From Radicibacter daui (GTDB lineage Bacteria > Pseudomonadota > Alphaproteobacteria > Radicibacterales > Radicibacteraceae): a DNA stretch of 64,000 nt. The translations under genes were made by a program, and so were the position numbers. The stretch covers positions 2,934,501-2,998,500 of the forward strand of contig CP131056.1 of assembly GCA_030657355.1 (NCBI GenBank), read 5' to 3'. Under the pieces are notes generated by a model. That model saw only the letters and a list, made by a program, of their open reading frames with translations, was not told the origin of the DNA and searched no databases. How positions within the stretch are numbered: the first letter of the stretch is position 1; each line of letters begins with the position of its first letter. Shown here one piece after another: positions 45,460 through 53,484 of the stretch.

Positions 45460-46757
45460 GCCACTTCCACCAGGGTCGGCGAGGTGCCATTCACGCCGGC
45501 AAGCGCCGTCTCCACCGTGGCCGCCACATGCGCGGCGTACCAGTCGACAAAGCGCAGCACCAGCGCCTCGGCCTCCTGGCTATAAGGTCCGGGCATATAA
45601 CCGCGCCCGTTGACGCCGCGCTGGTTGTTCTCGGCCAGATCGCGGTCCTGCCGGTTGGTCTGGTCCCAGGTGTGGATCAGCGTCGGGACGTCATAATCCA
45701 CACCCTCGACCGCATCCTTGTGCACCAGCCATTTGGCAACGACGATCGTCTCCTCCGGCCCGGTGGGATAGGCGGAGAACATGAACACATGGTCGCCGAG
45801 TGCGTGGCAGAAATTATGTGGCTCGATGGCAAAGCGGAAGGAGCCGGTATCGCCGCCATAAGCCTCGATCAGCGGCTTTTTCACCAGCGGCTGCCCGTCC
45901 ATCGACATCGAGACGCAGCCTTCATTGAGCGGAAAGCGCGCGCATTGCCACCACGGCCCGTCCGCCGGGCCGACGGTAAGGCCGGCTGCCGTCATCCGGT
46001 CGCGATAGGCGGCAAGCCGCGCGCCTTCATCGGCGCTGAAATTGGGCGAGATGCCGATGGGAAAGGTAATGCCGAGCTCCGGATGGCAGGCGGCGCAGTG
46101 ATAACATTCGCGCGCATTCTCCATCACCAGCTTCCAGTTCGCCTTCTCGACCAGGGTGATCTCGTGCGCAAGCTTGGCGTCCTTGAGATTGAAGGGCGCC
46201 AGCATCGGCTCCAGATCGGCGCGGAAGGCGGTGAAATCGGGCGGGCTGTCCGCGAGCGACACATAAATAGCCCCGGCCACAACCTCGACTGCCAGCGGCT
46301 TCAAGCCATGCATGCCCTTGTCGAAACCCTCCGGCATCGCCCCGGCATGGACAAGGCTGCCATCCAGCTCGTAGGTCCATTGATGATAGGGGCAGGTGAT
46401 GCGGGCCGACCGGCCGGCTCCATCGGCGCAGATTTGCGCGCCGCGATGGCGGCAGCTGTTGAAGAAGCCCCTCAGCGCCGCGTCCCGCCCCCGCACCAGC
46501 ATGATCGGGGTGCGGCCGATGGTAAGTGCCAGATAGTTGCCGGGCCTCGGCAGTTCCACCTCGAAGCCGATCATCAGCCAGCACTGGCCGAACACGGTCT
46601 CGATATCGAAATCATGAACGGCGGGATCGGTATAGAAGGCCTGCGGCAGGGAGTGGCCGGCGGGTCTGGTCGCGAGCAAATCCCCGAGTCTCCGGGCAAA
46701 TGCCTGTCTCTCACCCTCCGAGGCAAGGGCACTCGCCACAAAACCGACATGCGTCAT
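45456..46757 (-). CDS. gbcA: Rieske non-heme iron oxygenase (betaine demethylase type)
   Basis: A 433-aa oxygenase subunit. The Rieske cluster is CxH (Cys102, His104) and CxxH (Cys122, His125). The catalytic iron is held by His220 and His225, with bridging Glu217 in NARECYHC; Glu in place of Asp here is typical of carnitine/betaine demethylases such as CntA and Stc2. It removes an N-methyl as formaldehyde. ATG 46757 has GGGAG 5 nt upstream; further ATGs at 46772 and 46802 are in frame. Substrate between glycine betaine, proline betaine and others is not decided by sequence. Confidence 0.82.
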   Translation of the reverse strand: MTHVGFVASALASEGERQAFARRLGDLLATRPAGHSLPQAFYTDPAVHDFDIETVFGQCWLMIGFEVELPRPGNYLALTIGRTPIMLVRGRDAALRGFFNSCRHRGAQICADGAGRSARITCPYHQWTYELDGSLVHAGAMPEGFDKGMHGLKPLAVEVVAGAIYVSLADSPPDFTAFRADLEPMLAPFNLKDAKLAHEITLVEKANWKLVMENARECYHCAACHPELGITFPIGISPNFSADEGARLAAYRDRMTAAGLTVGPADGPWWQCARFPLNEGCVSMSMDGQPLVKKPLIEAYGGDTGSFRFAIEPHNFCHALGDHVFMFSAYPTGPEETIVVAKWLVHKDAVEGVDYDVPTLIHTWDQTNRQDRDLAENNQRGVNGRGYMPGPYSQEAEALVLRFVDWYAAHVAATVETALAGVNGTSPTLVEVA

Positions 46758-46938
46758 GATTGCTCCCGACATGGCCCGGACAAGAAATTCCGGGGCCAGC
46801 ATGTCATCGGCAAAAGACGCGGGAAAATTTCAATTTGTCATATGCCATTCACAAAAAAGCATTGGAGGGGCCCTACACATGACCTCATGATCCCATTCCA
46901 GAAAGGCATAAGCCTCCTTTGTGTGTTTCGGGTTGGAT

Positions 46939-46951
46939 GAACCACCGGTTC
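46939..46951. promoter_or_regulatory. Inverted repeat in the Rieske/LysR intergenic region
   Basis: GAACC-ACC-GGTTC lies in the 269-nt gap between the divergent oxygenase and LysR genes. A LysR-type or other regulator site would be expected here. Confidence 0.35.
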
Positions 46952-46997
46952 CAGGGTGCATGTACTCTTTGCGGGTGCAGGCATTTGTTTTGACTTT

Positions 46998-47015
46998 CCG
47001 GAGCCTCTGCTCCGG
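46998..47015 (+). other. Hairpin just upstream of the LysR start
   Basis: CCGGAGC (46998-47004) and GCTCCGG (47009-47015) form a perfect 7-bp stem with CTCT loop, ending 11 nt before ATG 47027. No clear Shine-Dalgarno precedes the ATG, so the hairpin may affect translation. Confidence 0.35.
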
Positions 47016-47026
47016 TCAGCGTAGGG

Positions 47027-47995
47027 ATGGGACGCCCGGTGATCGATCGTAAATGGCTGCCGCTGAATGCCCTGCGCGCCTTCGATGCCGTTGCCCGCCG
47101 GCAGAGCTTCACTGCCGGTGCCCAATCCCTCAATGTCACGCAAAGTGCGCTCAGCCGTCACGTGATGAGCCTTGAGGAGTTGCTCGGCAAAAAGCTGGTC
47201 GAGCGCAAGCCGCATGGCATCTCGCTGACCGAGGCCGGCGCCAAGCTGCTGCCGGTGGTCGCCAAGAGCTTCGACCGCATCGAGCAGACGCTCAACGAGA
47301 TCAAGAGCGAGGCTGCCGGCAAACAGCGCCTGCTGCGCGTCCATATGCCGCCCACCTTCCTGCAGCGGCGCGGCATGCAGATGCTGCACGAGTTCCGCGC
47401 CGAATATCCCGCCATCGCCATCGACATTTCCTCCACCTACGGCACCGGCCTCCCGAGCCGGGCGGTGGAAGTGGCCGTGACCTATGACCGGCCGAAGGTG
47501 AGCGACGCCATCCAGGATTTGCTGTGGATGGAGCGGGTCACCCCTGTCTGCTCGCCGGAACTCGCCCGGCGCTTTGCCGGCCGGCCGCTGGAAGCGCTGC
47601 TGCAGGAAAACGAGCTTTTGCACGTGCGCATCGACGGGCAGGACAACAGCCATCTCTGGAGCCAGTTTGCCCGCTCGGCCGGCATTTCGCTCGACAGCGC
47701 ACGGGGCATTACCTTCGATACGCTGGCGCTTGCCGTTCAGTATGCCGAGCGCGGCCATGGGGTGGTGCTGGCCGATATCGACATGTTTTCCGAAGAAATC
47801 GAGAGCGGGCGTCTCGGCGTCCCGTCCGATATCGAGTACCGTGACGGATATGGCTATTTCCTCGCCCTCCACCCGGAAGATCTGGACGATCCGGTGATCG
47901 CCCTCTTCCGCAACTGGATCATCACGCGCCTGGCGGCCGATACACCGGTGCGCCTTGCCGCCATGACGGCCACGGCCGGGCAGGACGATTTTTAA
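47027..47995 (+). CDS. LysR-family regulator (GcvA-like)
   Basis: A 322-aa protein. The HTH spans about residues 13-70 (LPLNALRAFDAVARRQSFT to HGISLTEAG) and the PBP2_GcvA-like effector domain runs from about 100 to 300. GcvA-type LysRs commonly control amine or amino-acid catabolism. It lies between the divergent demethylase operon and the co-directional ProX/W/V importer, 164 nt before the latter, so it is the likely regulator of both. Confidence 0.88.
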   Translation: MGRPVIDRKWLPLNALRAFDAVARRQSFTAGAQSLNVTQSALSRHVMSLEELLGKKLVERKPHGISLTEAGAKLLPVVAKSFDRIEQTLNEIKSEAAGKQRLLRVHMPPTFLQRRGMQMLHEFRAEYPAIAIDISSTYGTGLPSRAVEVAVTYDRPKVSDAIQDLLWMERVTPVCSPELARRFAGRPLEALLQENELLHVRIDGQDNSHLWSQFARSAGISLDSARGITFDTLALAVQYAERGHGVVLADIDMFSEEIESGRLGVPSDIEYRDGYGYFLALHPEDLDDPVIALFRNWIITRLAADTPVRLAAMTATAGQDDF

Positions 47996-48159
47996 CAGGC
48001 AAGGCGGCATTTCAGTGCCGGCGGGAGAGATCATTCCCGCCAGCGCGCCGCCTTCATTCAGGGACCACTGCCGTCCGGGACCATTCCCGGCAAGGCGGCA
48101 GCGGAAAGGGCACTCAAAGACGAACGGGCACTCAAGCAAGAACAGGGAGCAACAATCAG

Positions 48160-49176
48160 ATGAAAAAACTGCTGACGACCCTTCTCGTTCCGGCCGGGCT
48201 GGCGGCTGGCGCACTTCTCTCCGCCCATCCGGCGGCAGCTGCCGGATGCGGCACCGTGACCATCGCCAACATGAACTGGCAGTCCGCCGAGGTACTGGCC
48301 TGGGTTGACCAGATCATCCTCTCCAAAGGCTATGGCTGCGATGCCGAGCTGGTGGCCGGCGACACCACCCCCACCCTCACCTCGATGATCGAGAAGGGCG
48401 AACCGGACGTGGCGCCGGAAGCCTGGGTCAACGCCATCCGCGAACCGCTGGACAAGGCCGTTGCCGAGGGCCGCCTGCATTACGCCTCCGAAAGCCTTTC
48501 CGACGGCGGCGAGGAAAGCTGGTGGATCCCGAAATATCTGGCGGATGCCCATCCGGACATCACCTCCGTGCCGGCAGCGCTGAAGCACCCGGAACTATTC
48601 CCGGCACCGGAAGACAGCTCCAAGGGCGCTGTCTACAACTGCCCGTCGGGCTGGGGCTGCCAGATCACCACCTCCGCCTTCTTCAAGGCCTTCAAGGCTG
48701 CCGACCAGGGCTTCGTGCTGGTCGATACCGGCTCGGCCGCCGGCCTCGACGGCTCGATCGCCAAGGCCTATGAGCGCAAGGAAGGCTGGCTCGGTTATTA
48801 CTGGGCGCCGACCGCCATTCTCGGCAAGTACGACATGGTCAAGCTGAGCCAGGGCGACGGCGTCAAGTTCGACCAGAAGGAATGGGACGACTGCATCATC
48901 AAGCCGGATTGCGCCGATCCCAAGCCCGTCGCCTGGCCGCGTGCCAAGGTCTATACGGTGGTGACCGACAGCTTCAAGAAGGCCGGCGGTCCGGCCTATG
49001 ACTATCTGGCCACGCGTGCCTGGGACAACAACACCGTCAACAAGCTGCTGGCCTGGATGACCGACAACCAGGCCACCGGCGAGGTCGGTGCCAAGCACTT
49101 CCTCAAGGAAAACCCGGACTACTGGGCCGGCTGGGTCAGCCCCGAAGCCGCTGCCAAGATCAAGGCCGGGCTTTGA
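48160..49176 (+). CDS. Betaine-type ABC importer binding protein (OpuAC/ProX-like)
   Basis: A 338-aa exported protein: signal peptide 1-27 ending HPAAA, then an OpuAC fold (VTIANMNWQSAEVLAWVD, VAPEAWVNAIREPLDKAV, GYYWAPTAILGKYDMVKL). Aromatic residues in SWWIP, GWGCQ and YYWAP are placed like the Trp box that grips the quaternary ammonium. GGGAG precedes the ATG. It belongs with the permease and ATPase that follow, and by context imports the substrate of the demethylase operon. Confidence 0.9.
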   Translation: MKKLLTTLLVPAGLAAGALLSAHPAAAAGCGTVTIANMNWQSAEVLAWVDQIILSKGYGCDAELVAGDTTPTLTSMIEKGEPDVAPEAWVNAIREPLDKAVAEGRLHYASESLSDGGEESWWIPKYLADAHPDITSVPAALKHPELFPAPEDSSKGAVYNCPSGWGCQITTSAFFKAFKAADQGFVLVDTGSAAGLDGSIAKAYERKEGWLGYYWAPTAILGKYDMVKLSQGDGVKFDQKEWDDCIIKPDCADPKPVAWPRAKVYTVVTDSFKKAGGPAYDYLATRAWDNNTVNKLLAWMTDNQATGEVGAKHFLKENPDYWAGWVSPEAAAKIKAGL

Positions 49177-49200
49177 TCTGAGGTTTCTCGGAAACGTACC

Positions 49201-49224
49201 AGCCCGGCGCGGGGGCGCCGGGCT
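49201..49224 (+). other. Stem-loop between binding protein and permease genes
   Basis: AGCCCGGCGC (49201-49210) pairs perfectly with GCGCCGGGCT (49215-49224) around GGGG, 24 nt after the stop codon. There is no T-tract. Such structures often protect the upstream message and allow more binding protein than permease. Confidence 0.6.
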
Positions 49225-49391
49225 GATACCCGTTCCCGACAGAAGCGATATTCCGGCAAGGCAAGGACCACAGACTAAAGTCAGCGGGGGCACGGCTGCC
49301 CGTCTCAGGTCCTGAGCCCGATTATCTTGTGGCATAATAAAGGGATGCGCCGTTGCAGCGCCTCCCCCAGCAACCGGGGACACCCACGCCC

Positions 49392-50279
49392 ATGGACTGG
49401 CTTACCAATTTTCCCGCGATGGATCTGGAGCGCCTGACGGCGATCAAGCGCGCCATCGACGAGAGTTTCCGCAGCTTCACCCGCGCTTATGGCGACGTGT
49501 TCGAGGCGCTGTTCGAGCCGCTCAAGAGCTTCATGATCGCGGCGGAAAAATTCATGACCGGCGCGCCCTGGCCGGTCACGCTGGGCCTCATCCTGCTGCT
49601 GGCCTGGCTCGCGAGCCGCAACTGGCGCATCGTCGTCGGCGCTGCCGCCGCTCTGCTTCTCATCGGCTATCTCGGCATGTGGGATGACACGATGAAGACC
49701 ATCGCCATGATCATCGTGGCGACCATCACCTCCATCATCATCGGCATTCCCATCGGCATCATCGCCTCGCGGTTCCGCCGCGTGCGTCTTGTGCTGTCGC
49801 CGGTGCTCGATGTGATGCAGACGATGCCGAGCTTCGTCTACCTCATCCCCGTCGTCATGCTGCTGGGCATCGGCAAGGTGCCGGGGCTTATCGCCGTCGT
49901 CATCTATGCCGTGCCACCGGTCATCCGCCTCACCGACCTCGGCATCCGCCTTGTCGATGCCGAGACGCTGGAAGCGGCGGATGCCTTCGGCTCCTCCCCC
50001 TGGCAACGCCTCGTCAATGTGCAGCTGCCGCTGGCGCTGCCCACCATCATGGCCGGCGTCAACCAGACCATCATGATGGCGCTCTCCATGGTTGTCGTCG
50101 CCTCGATGATCGGCGTGCAGGGGCTGGGGCAGCCGGTGCTGCGCGCCATCAACAGCCAGTATTTCACCCTCGGCATGTTCAACGGTTTCGCCATCGTCGG
50201 CATCGCCATCATCTTCGACCGGGTGAGCCAGGCCTTCGGCCGCCGCCTGCAGAAACACCGCGAGGTCGCCCATGGCTGA
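49392..50279 (+). CDS. Betaine-type ABC importer permease (ProW/OpuAB-like)
   Basis: A 295-aa inner-membrane protein with about six helices after a cytosolic N-terminus. The EAA loop is present (ETLEAADAFGSSPWQRLVNVQLPLA), along with VLDVMQTMPSFVYLIPVVMLLGIG typical of ProW. ATG 49392 is chosen; an earlier TTG frame at 49353 is open. Its stop overlaps the ATPase ATG by 8 nt. Confidence 0.9.
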   Translation: MDWLTNFPAMDLERLTAIKRAIDESFRSFTRAYGDVFEALFEPLKSFMIAAEKFMTGAPWPVTLGLILLLAWLASRNWRIVVGAAAALLLIGYLGMWDDTMKTIAMIIVATITSIIIGIPIGIIASRFRRVRLVLSPVLDVMQTMPSFVYLIPVVMLLGIGKVPGLIAVVIYAVPPVIRLTDLGIRLVDAETLEAADAFGSSPWQRLVNVQLPLALPTIMAGVNQTIMMALSMVVVASMIGVQGLGQPVLRAINSQYFTLGMFNGFAIVGIAIIFDRVSQAFGRRLQKHREVAHG

Positions 50280-51384
50280 GCCGGCAGACAACATCCACGG
50301 CGCCAGCATCCGCCTTGCGGGCGTCTACAAGATCTTCGGGCCCCGCCATCTCGATTTCATCGAGCAGGTGCACCGGGGCATGACCAAGGAAGAGCTGCTG
50401 GAGCACAATCATGTGCTGGGGCTTAGCAACATCAATCTCGATATCCCGGCCGGCATCATCCAGGTGATCATGGGCCTGTCGGGCTCGGGCAAATCCACCC
50501 TCATCCGCCATATCAACCGGCTGATTGAACCCTCCTCCGGCGTGGTGGCGGTCAACGGCATCGACATCATGCAGATGTCGCCGGTGGAACTGCGTGATTT
50601 CCGCCGCAACATGACGGCGATGGTGTTCCAGAAGTTCGCCCTGCTGCCGCACTGGACGGTTCTGGACAATGCCAGTTATGGCCTGAAGCTGCGCGGCGTT
50701 GCCAAAGCCGAGCGGCAGGATGTCGCCATGCGCTGGATCGAGCGTGTGGGCCTCAAGGGCTTCGAGAACAAGTTCCCCAACCAGCTTTCCGGCGGCATGC
50801 AGCAGCGTGTAGGCCTTGCCCGCGCCCTTGCCAACGATGCCCCCGTGCTGCTGATGGACGAGGCTTTCTCCGCGCTCGACCCGCTCATCCGCGTCGACAT
50901 GCAGACGGTGCTGCTCGATATCCAGAAGGAAATCCGCAAGACCATCGTCTTCATCACCCACGATCTCGACGAGGCGCTGCGCCTTGGCGACCGCATTGCC
51001 ATCCTGCGCGATGGCAAGGTGGTGCAGAAAGGTACGGCCCAGGACATCGTACTGAAGCCGGCGGATGATTATGTCGCCAACTTCGTCAAGGAAGTGAACC
51101 GCAGCCGCGTGCTGCTGGTTGAAAACATCATGCAGCCGCTGGAGGCTGCTGCGGCTCCGGCCGGTCTGCCCCGCCTGCCGGCCCGCCTGTTGCTGGACGA
51201 GGCGGTGCGCCGCCTGACCGGCATCGGTGCCAGCGAAGGGCTGGCAGTTGACGAGGATGGCCGGCCGCTTGGCCGCGTAACCCTCTCCGACATCGTGCAG
51301 GCCATGGTGACGCCGGTCGATTGCCCGCCGGAGGTTGCCGGAATGGCGGCCCCGGCAACAGAACGCGCCGCCGCCGGCGCCTGA
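50272..51384 (+). CDS. Betaine-type ABC importer ATPase (ProV/OpuAA-like)
   Basis: A 370-aa ATPase with the ProV N-terminal leader (YKIFGPRHLDFIEQVHRGMT), Walker A GLSGSGKST, signature LSGGMQQRVGLARAL, Walker B PVLLMDEAFSALDP and switch His in FITHDLDEALRLGD. The C-terminal part (from about 300) is a single weak CBS-like segment, shorter than the full tandem CBS of osmosensing ProV/OpuAA, and suggests a catabolic rather than osmotic role. A terminator follows 13 nt downstream. Confidence 0.92.
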   Translation: MAEPADNIHGASIRLAGVYKIFGPRHLDFIEQVHRGMTKEELLEHNHVLGLSNINLDIPAGIIQVIMGLSGSGKSTLIRHINRLIEPSSGVVAVNGIDIMQMSPVELRDFRRNMTAMVFQKFALLPHWTVLDNASYGLKLRGVAKAERQDVAMRWIERVGLKGFENKFPNQLSGGMQQRVGLARALANDAPVLLMDEAFSALDPLIRVDMQTVLLDIQKEIRKTIVFITHDLDEALRLGDRIAILRDGKVVQKGTAQDIVLKPADDYVANFVKEVNRSRVLLVENIMQPLEAAAAPAGLPRLPARLLLDEAVRRLTGIGASEGLAVDEDGRPLGRVTLSDIVQAMVTPVDCPPEVAGMAAPATERAAAGA

Positions 51385-51397
51385 TAAAGAGCCTCAC

Positions 51398-51434
51398 AAA
51401 GCTGCCGGCCTGAACCCTCAGGCCGGCAGCTTTG
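51398..51434 (+). terminator. Terminator of the betaine ABC operon
   Basis: A perfect 16-bp inverted repeat (51398-51413 with 51418-51433) with an ACCC loop; the arm itself ends TTT. The T-run is short. Confidence 0.75.
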
Positions 51435-51542
51435 CAAGCGGCGTTTCATATTTGCCGGGCTCAAGGATAGAATGCCCTCAAATATGCTGGCCTCGGACGA
51501 ATAAAATCGTCCGCCCGCCCAGCCTTTGAGAGCCCCTGCGCC

Positions 51543-51947
51543 ATGACCAGCCCCGCTCCCGTTTCCCGCCCCCTGCTGCTGCTGGTGGCCGGCCCCTACC
51601 GCTCCGGCACCGGTGACGATCCGGCAAAGATCGCGGCCAACATGGCGGCGATGACCGAAGCCTCCCTGCAGCTTTACCGCGCCGGCCACATGCCGCTGAC
51701 CGGGGAGGCGCTGGCTTTGCCGATGATCGAGGCTGCCGGCTCCACCGCCATCGGCGATGCAGCCTTCAACGAGATATTCCATCCCCTCGCCCGGCGCCTT
51801 CTGCCCCGGCTGGACGGGGTGGTGCGCATTGGCGGCGCCAGCACCGGGGCGGACGAGATGGTGGCGATTGCCCGTGCCAACAAGCTTGCCGTCTATCACG
51901 GCATCGAAGCGGTACCGCCGCTGGCCGAAACAAGGGGCTTTGCATGA
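51543..51947 (+). CDS. Nucleoside 2-deoxyribosyltransferase-like protein (DUF4406-like)
   Basis: A 134-aa protein starting VAGPYRSGTGDDP, the phosphate loop of the NDT/DUF4406 fold, with MPLTGEALALP and GGASTGADEMVAIARAN that provides the catalytic Glu region. The family cleaves or exchanges N-glycosidic bonds of deoxynucleosides. Its stop overlaps the Nudix gene start by 4 nt (ATGA), suggesting a shared nucleotide-related substrate. Confidence 0.75.
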   Translation: MTSPAPVSRPLLLLVAGPYRSGTGDDPAKIAANMAAMTEASLQLYRAGHMPLTGEALALPMIEAAGSTAIGDAAFNEIFHPLARRLLPRLDGVVRIGGASTGADEMVAIARANKLAVYHGIEAVPPLAETRGFA

Positions 51948-52546
51948 GCAACCCGGCCATTACCCTTGAAGGGTTCGAGACGCTGTCGGACGACTGGTAT
52001 GTACTGCGCAAATACCGCGTGCGCCACCGCCGCCGCGATGGCAGCGAGCAGAGCTACAGCCGCGAGGCCTATGACCGCGGCAATGGCGCCGCCATCCTGC
52101 TCTATGATCCTGCGCGCGGCACCGTGTTCCTCACCCGCCAGTTCCGTCTGCCGGCCTATGTGAATGGCCATGCCGACGGCATGCTCATGGAAGTGCCGGC
52201 CGGCCTGCTCGACAGCGACGCCCCGGCCGATGCCATCCGCCGCGAGGCGGAAGAAGAAGCCGGCTTTACCCTGCCGGCGGTCGAGGAAGTCTTTACCGCC
52301 TATATGAGCCCAGGCTCCGTTACCGAGCGGCTGCACTTCTTCGTCGCCGCGGTGACGGCCGAGGCTCGCACCCATGCCGGCGGTGGCAACGCGGAGGAAG
52401 GCGAGGAGATCGAGACCATCGAGCTGCCGCTCGGGCAGGCGCTCGCCATGATCCGCGACGGGCGCATCCAGGATGGCAAGACCATCATGCTGCTCCAGCA
52501 TGCCGCCCTTGCCGGGCTCATCGCGCCGCCATGCCCAGCGCCTTGA
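51944..52546 (+). CDS. Nudix hydrolase, NudK/ADP-sugar pyrophosphatase type
   Basis: A 200-aa Nudix protein. Its Nudix box (GLLDSDAPADAIRREAEEEAG) has the NudK spacing, one residue shorter than canonical. The first box Glu is Ala, but the metal-binding REAEEE is intact. The N-terminal FETLSDDWYVLRKYRV and C-terminal SPGSVTERLHFFVA also match NudK, a GDP-mannose/ADP-ribose hydrolase. It overlaps the NDT-like gene before it and the LysR gene after it by 16 nt. Confidence 0.87.
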   Translation: MSNPAITLEGFETLSDDWYVLRKYRVRHRRRDGSEQSYSREAYDRGNGAAILLYDPARGTVFLTRQFRLPAYVNGHADGMLMEVPAGLLDSDAPADAIRREAEEEAGFTLPAVEEVFTAYMSPGSVTERLHFFVAAVTAEARTHAGGGNAEEGEEIETIELPLGQALAMIRDGRIQDGKTIMLLQHAALAGLIAPPCPAP

Positions 52547-53448
52547 ACGAGATCGAGCCCGGCTGGGAGGAACTGCGTTATTTCCGCGCCATTGCGCTGG
52601 CCGGTGCACTCGGCCCGGCGGCACGCCGGCTGGGTGTCAGCGAAGCGACCGTCAGCCGGCATTTGCGCGCGCTGGAAGCGCGGCTCGGCGCCCGCCTTTT
52701 CGACCGGCTGCCCAACCGCCTGGCCCTGACTGCCCTTGGCGACCGCGTGCTGCTTGCCGCCGAGCGCATGGCGGAAAATGCCGCCGATTTTGCCCGGCTT
52801 GCCCGCAGCGCGGCAGCGGAGGAAGCCGCCCCGCTGCGCCTTACCACCACCGGCTCGGTTGCCCTCTTCCTCACGCGCCATTTGGGTGGGCTGCTGGAAG
52901 CGGTGCCGGGCTGCCAGCTGCAGCTCATCGGCACGCGCGAGGCGCTGAGCCTGACCAAGGGTGAAGCCGACATAGCGCTGCGCATGCGCCGCCCGCCGGA
53001 AAGCGGGCCGCTTGCCGTGCGTCGTATCGGGCGTATCGGCTTCAGCCTCTATGCTCATGCCGATCTGCTGGCGCGCGCGGAGCCCGTTTCCGTCATCGGC
53101 CTTAGCGATGCCCCGGAGAGCCGGCAGGCGAGCTGGCAGCAAGCGTTTCTTGCGGCGGAAGCTGCTACCGGCAAGGTGGCGGCCACAAGCCGCCTGCGCC
53201 TCGACGAAGTACCGCAGCGGCTGGAAGCGGTGCAGCAGAAGCTGGGCGCCGCGCTGCTGCCCTGTTTTCTGGGGGCCGGCGACCCGGCGCTCCGCCCGGT
53301 CTGCCCGCCACCGCCGGAGCTTCAGGAGGATATTTTCCTGATGGTGCATGAGGACATGAAGGAACGGCCGGCGGTTGCCGCCTGCCTCACTGCCCTTGCC
53401 GCGCTGTTCCGGCGGGAGGCAGAGAGCCTGACCGGCAGCCAGGCCTGA
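52531..53448 (+). CDS. LysR-family regulator in the Nudix unit
   Basis: A 305-aa LysR. The HTH is at residues about 11-70 (ELRYFRAIALAGALGPAARRLGVSEATVSRHLRALEAR, cut here: LGVSEATVSRHLRALEAR), and the effector domain from about 95. It begins inside the end of the Nudix gene and shares its transcript, an arrangement that is unusual since LysR genes mostly lie divergent from their targets. Effector unknown. Confidence 0.85.
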   Translation: MPSALNEIEPGWEELRYFRAIALAGALGPAARRLGVSEATVSRHLRALEARLGARLFDRLPNRLALTALGDRVLLAAERMAENAADFARLARSAAAEEAAPLRLTTTGSVALFLTRHLGGLLEAVPGCQLQLIGTREALSLTKGEADIALRMRRPPESGPLAVRRIGRIGFSLYAHADLLARAEPVSVIGLSDAPESRQASWQQAFLAAEAATGKVAATSRLRLDEVPQRLEAVQQKLGAALLPCFLGAGDPALRPVCPPPPELQEDIFLMVHEDMKERPAVAACLTALAALFRREAESLTGSQA

Positions 53449-53484
53449 AGCAAGGCGCCGGGGCTGCCGGTCAGGGTTTTGGCC

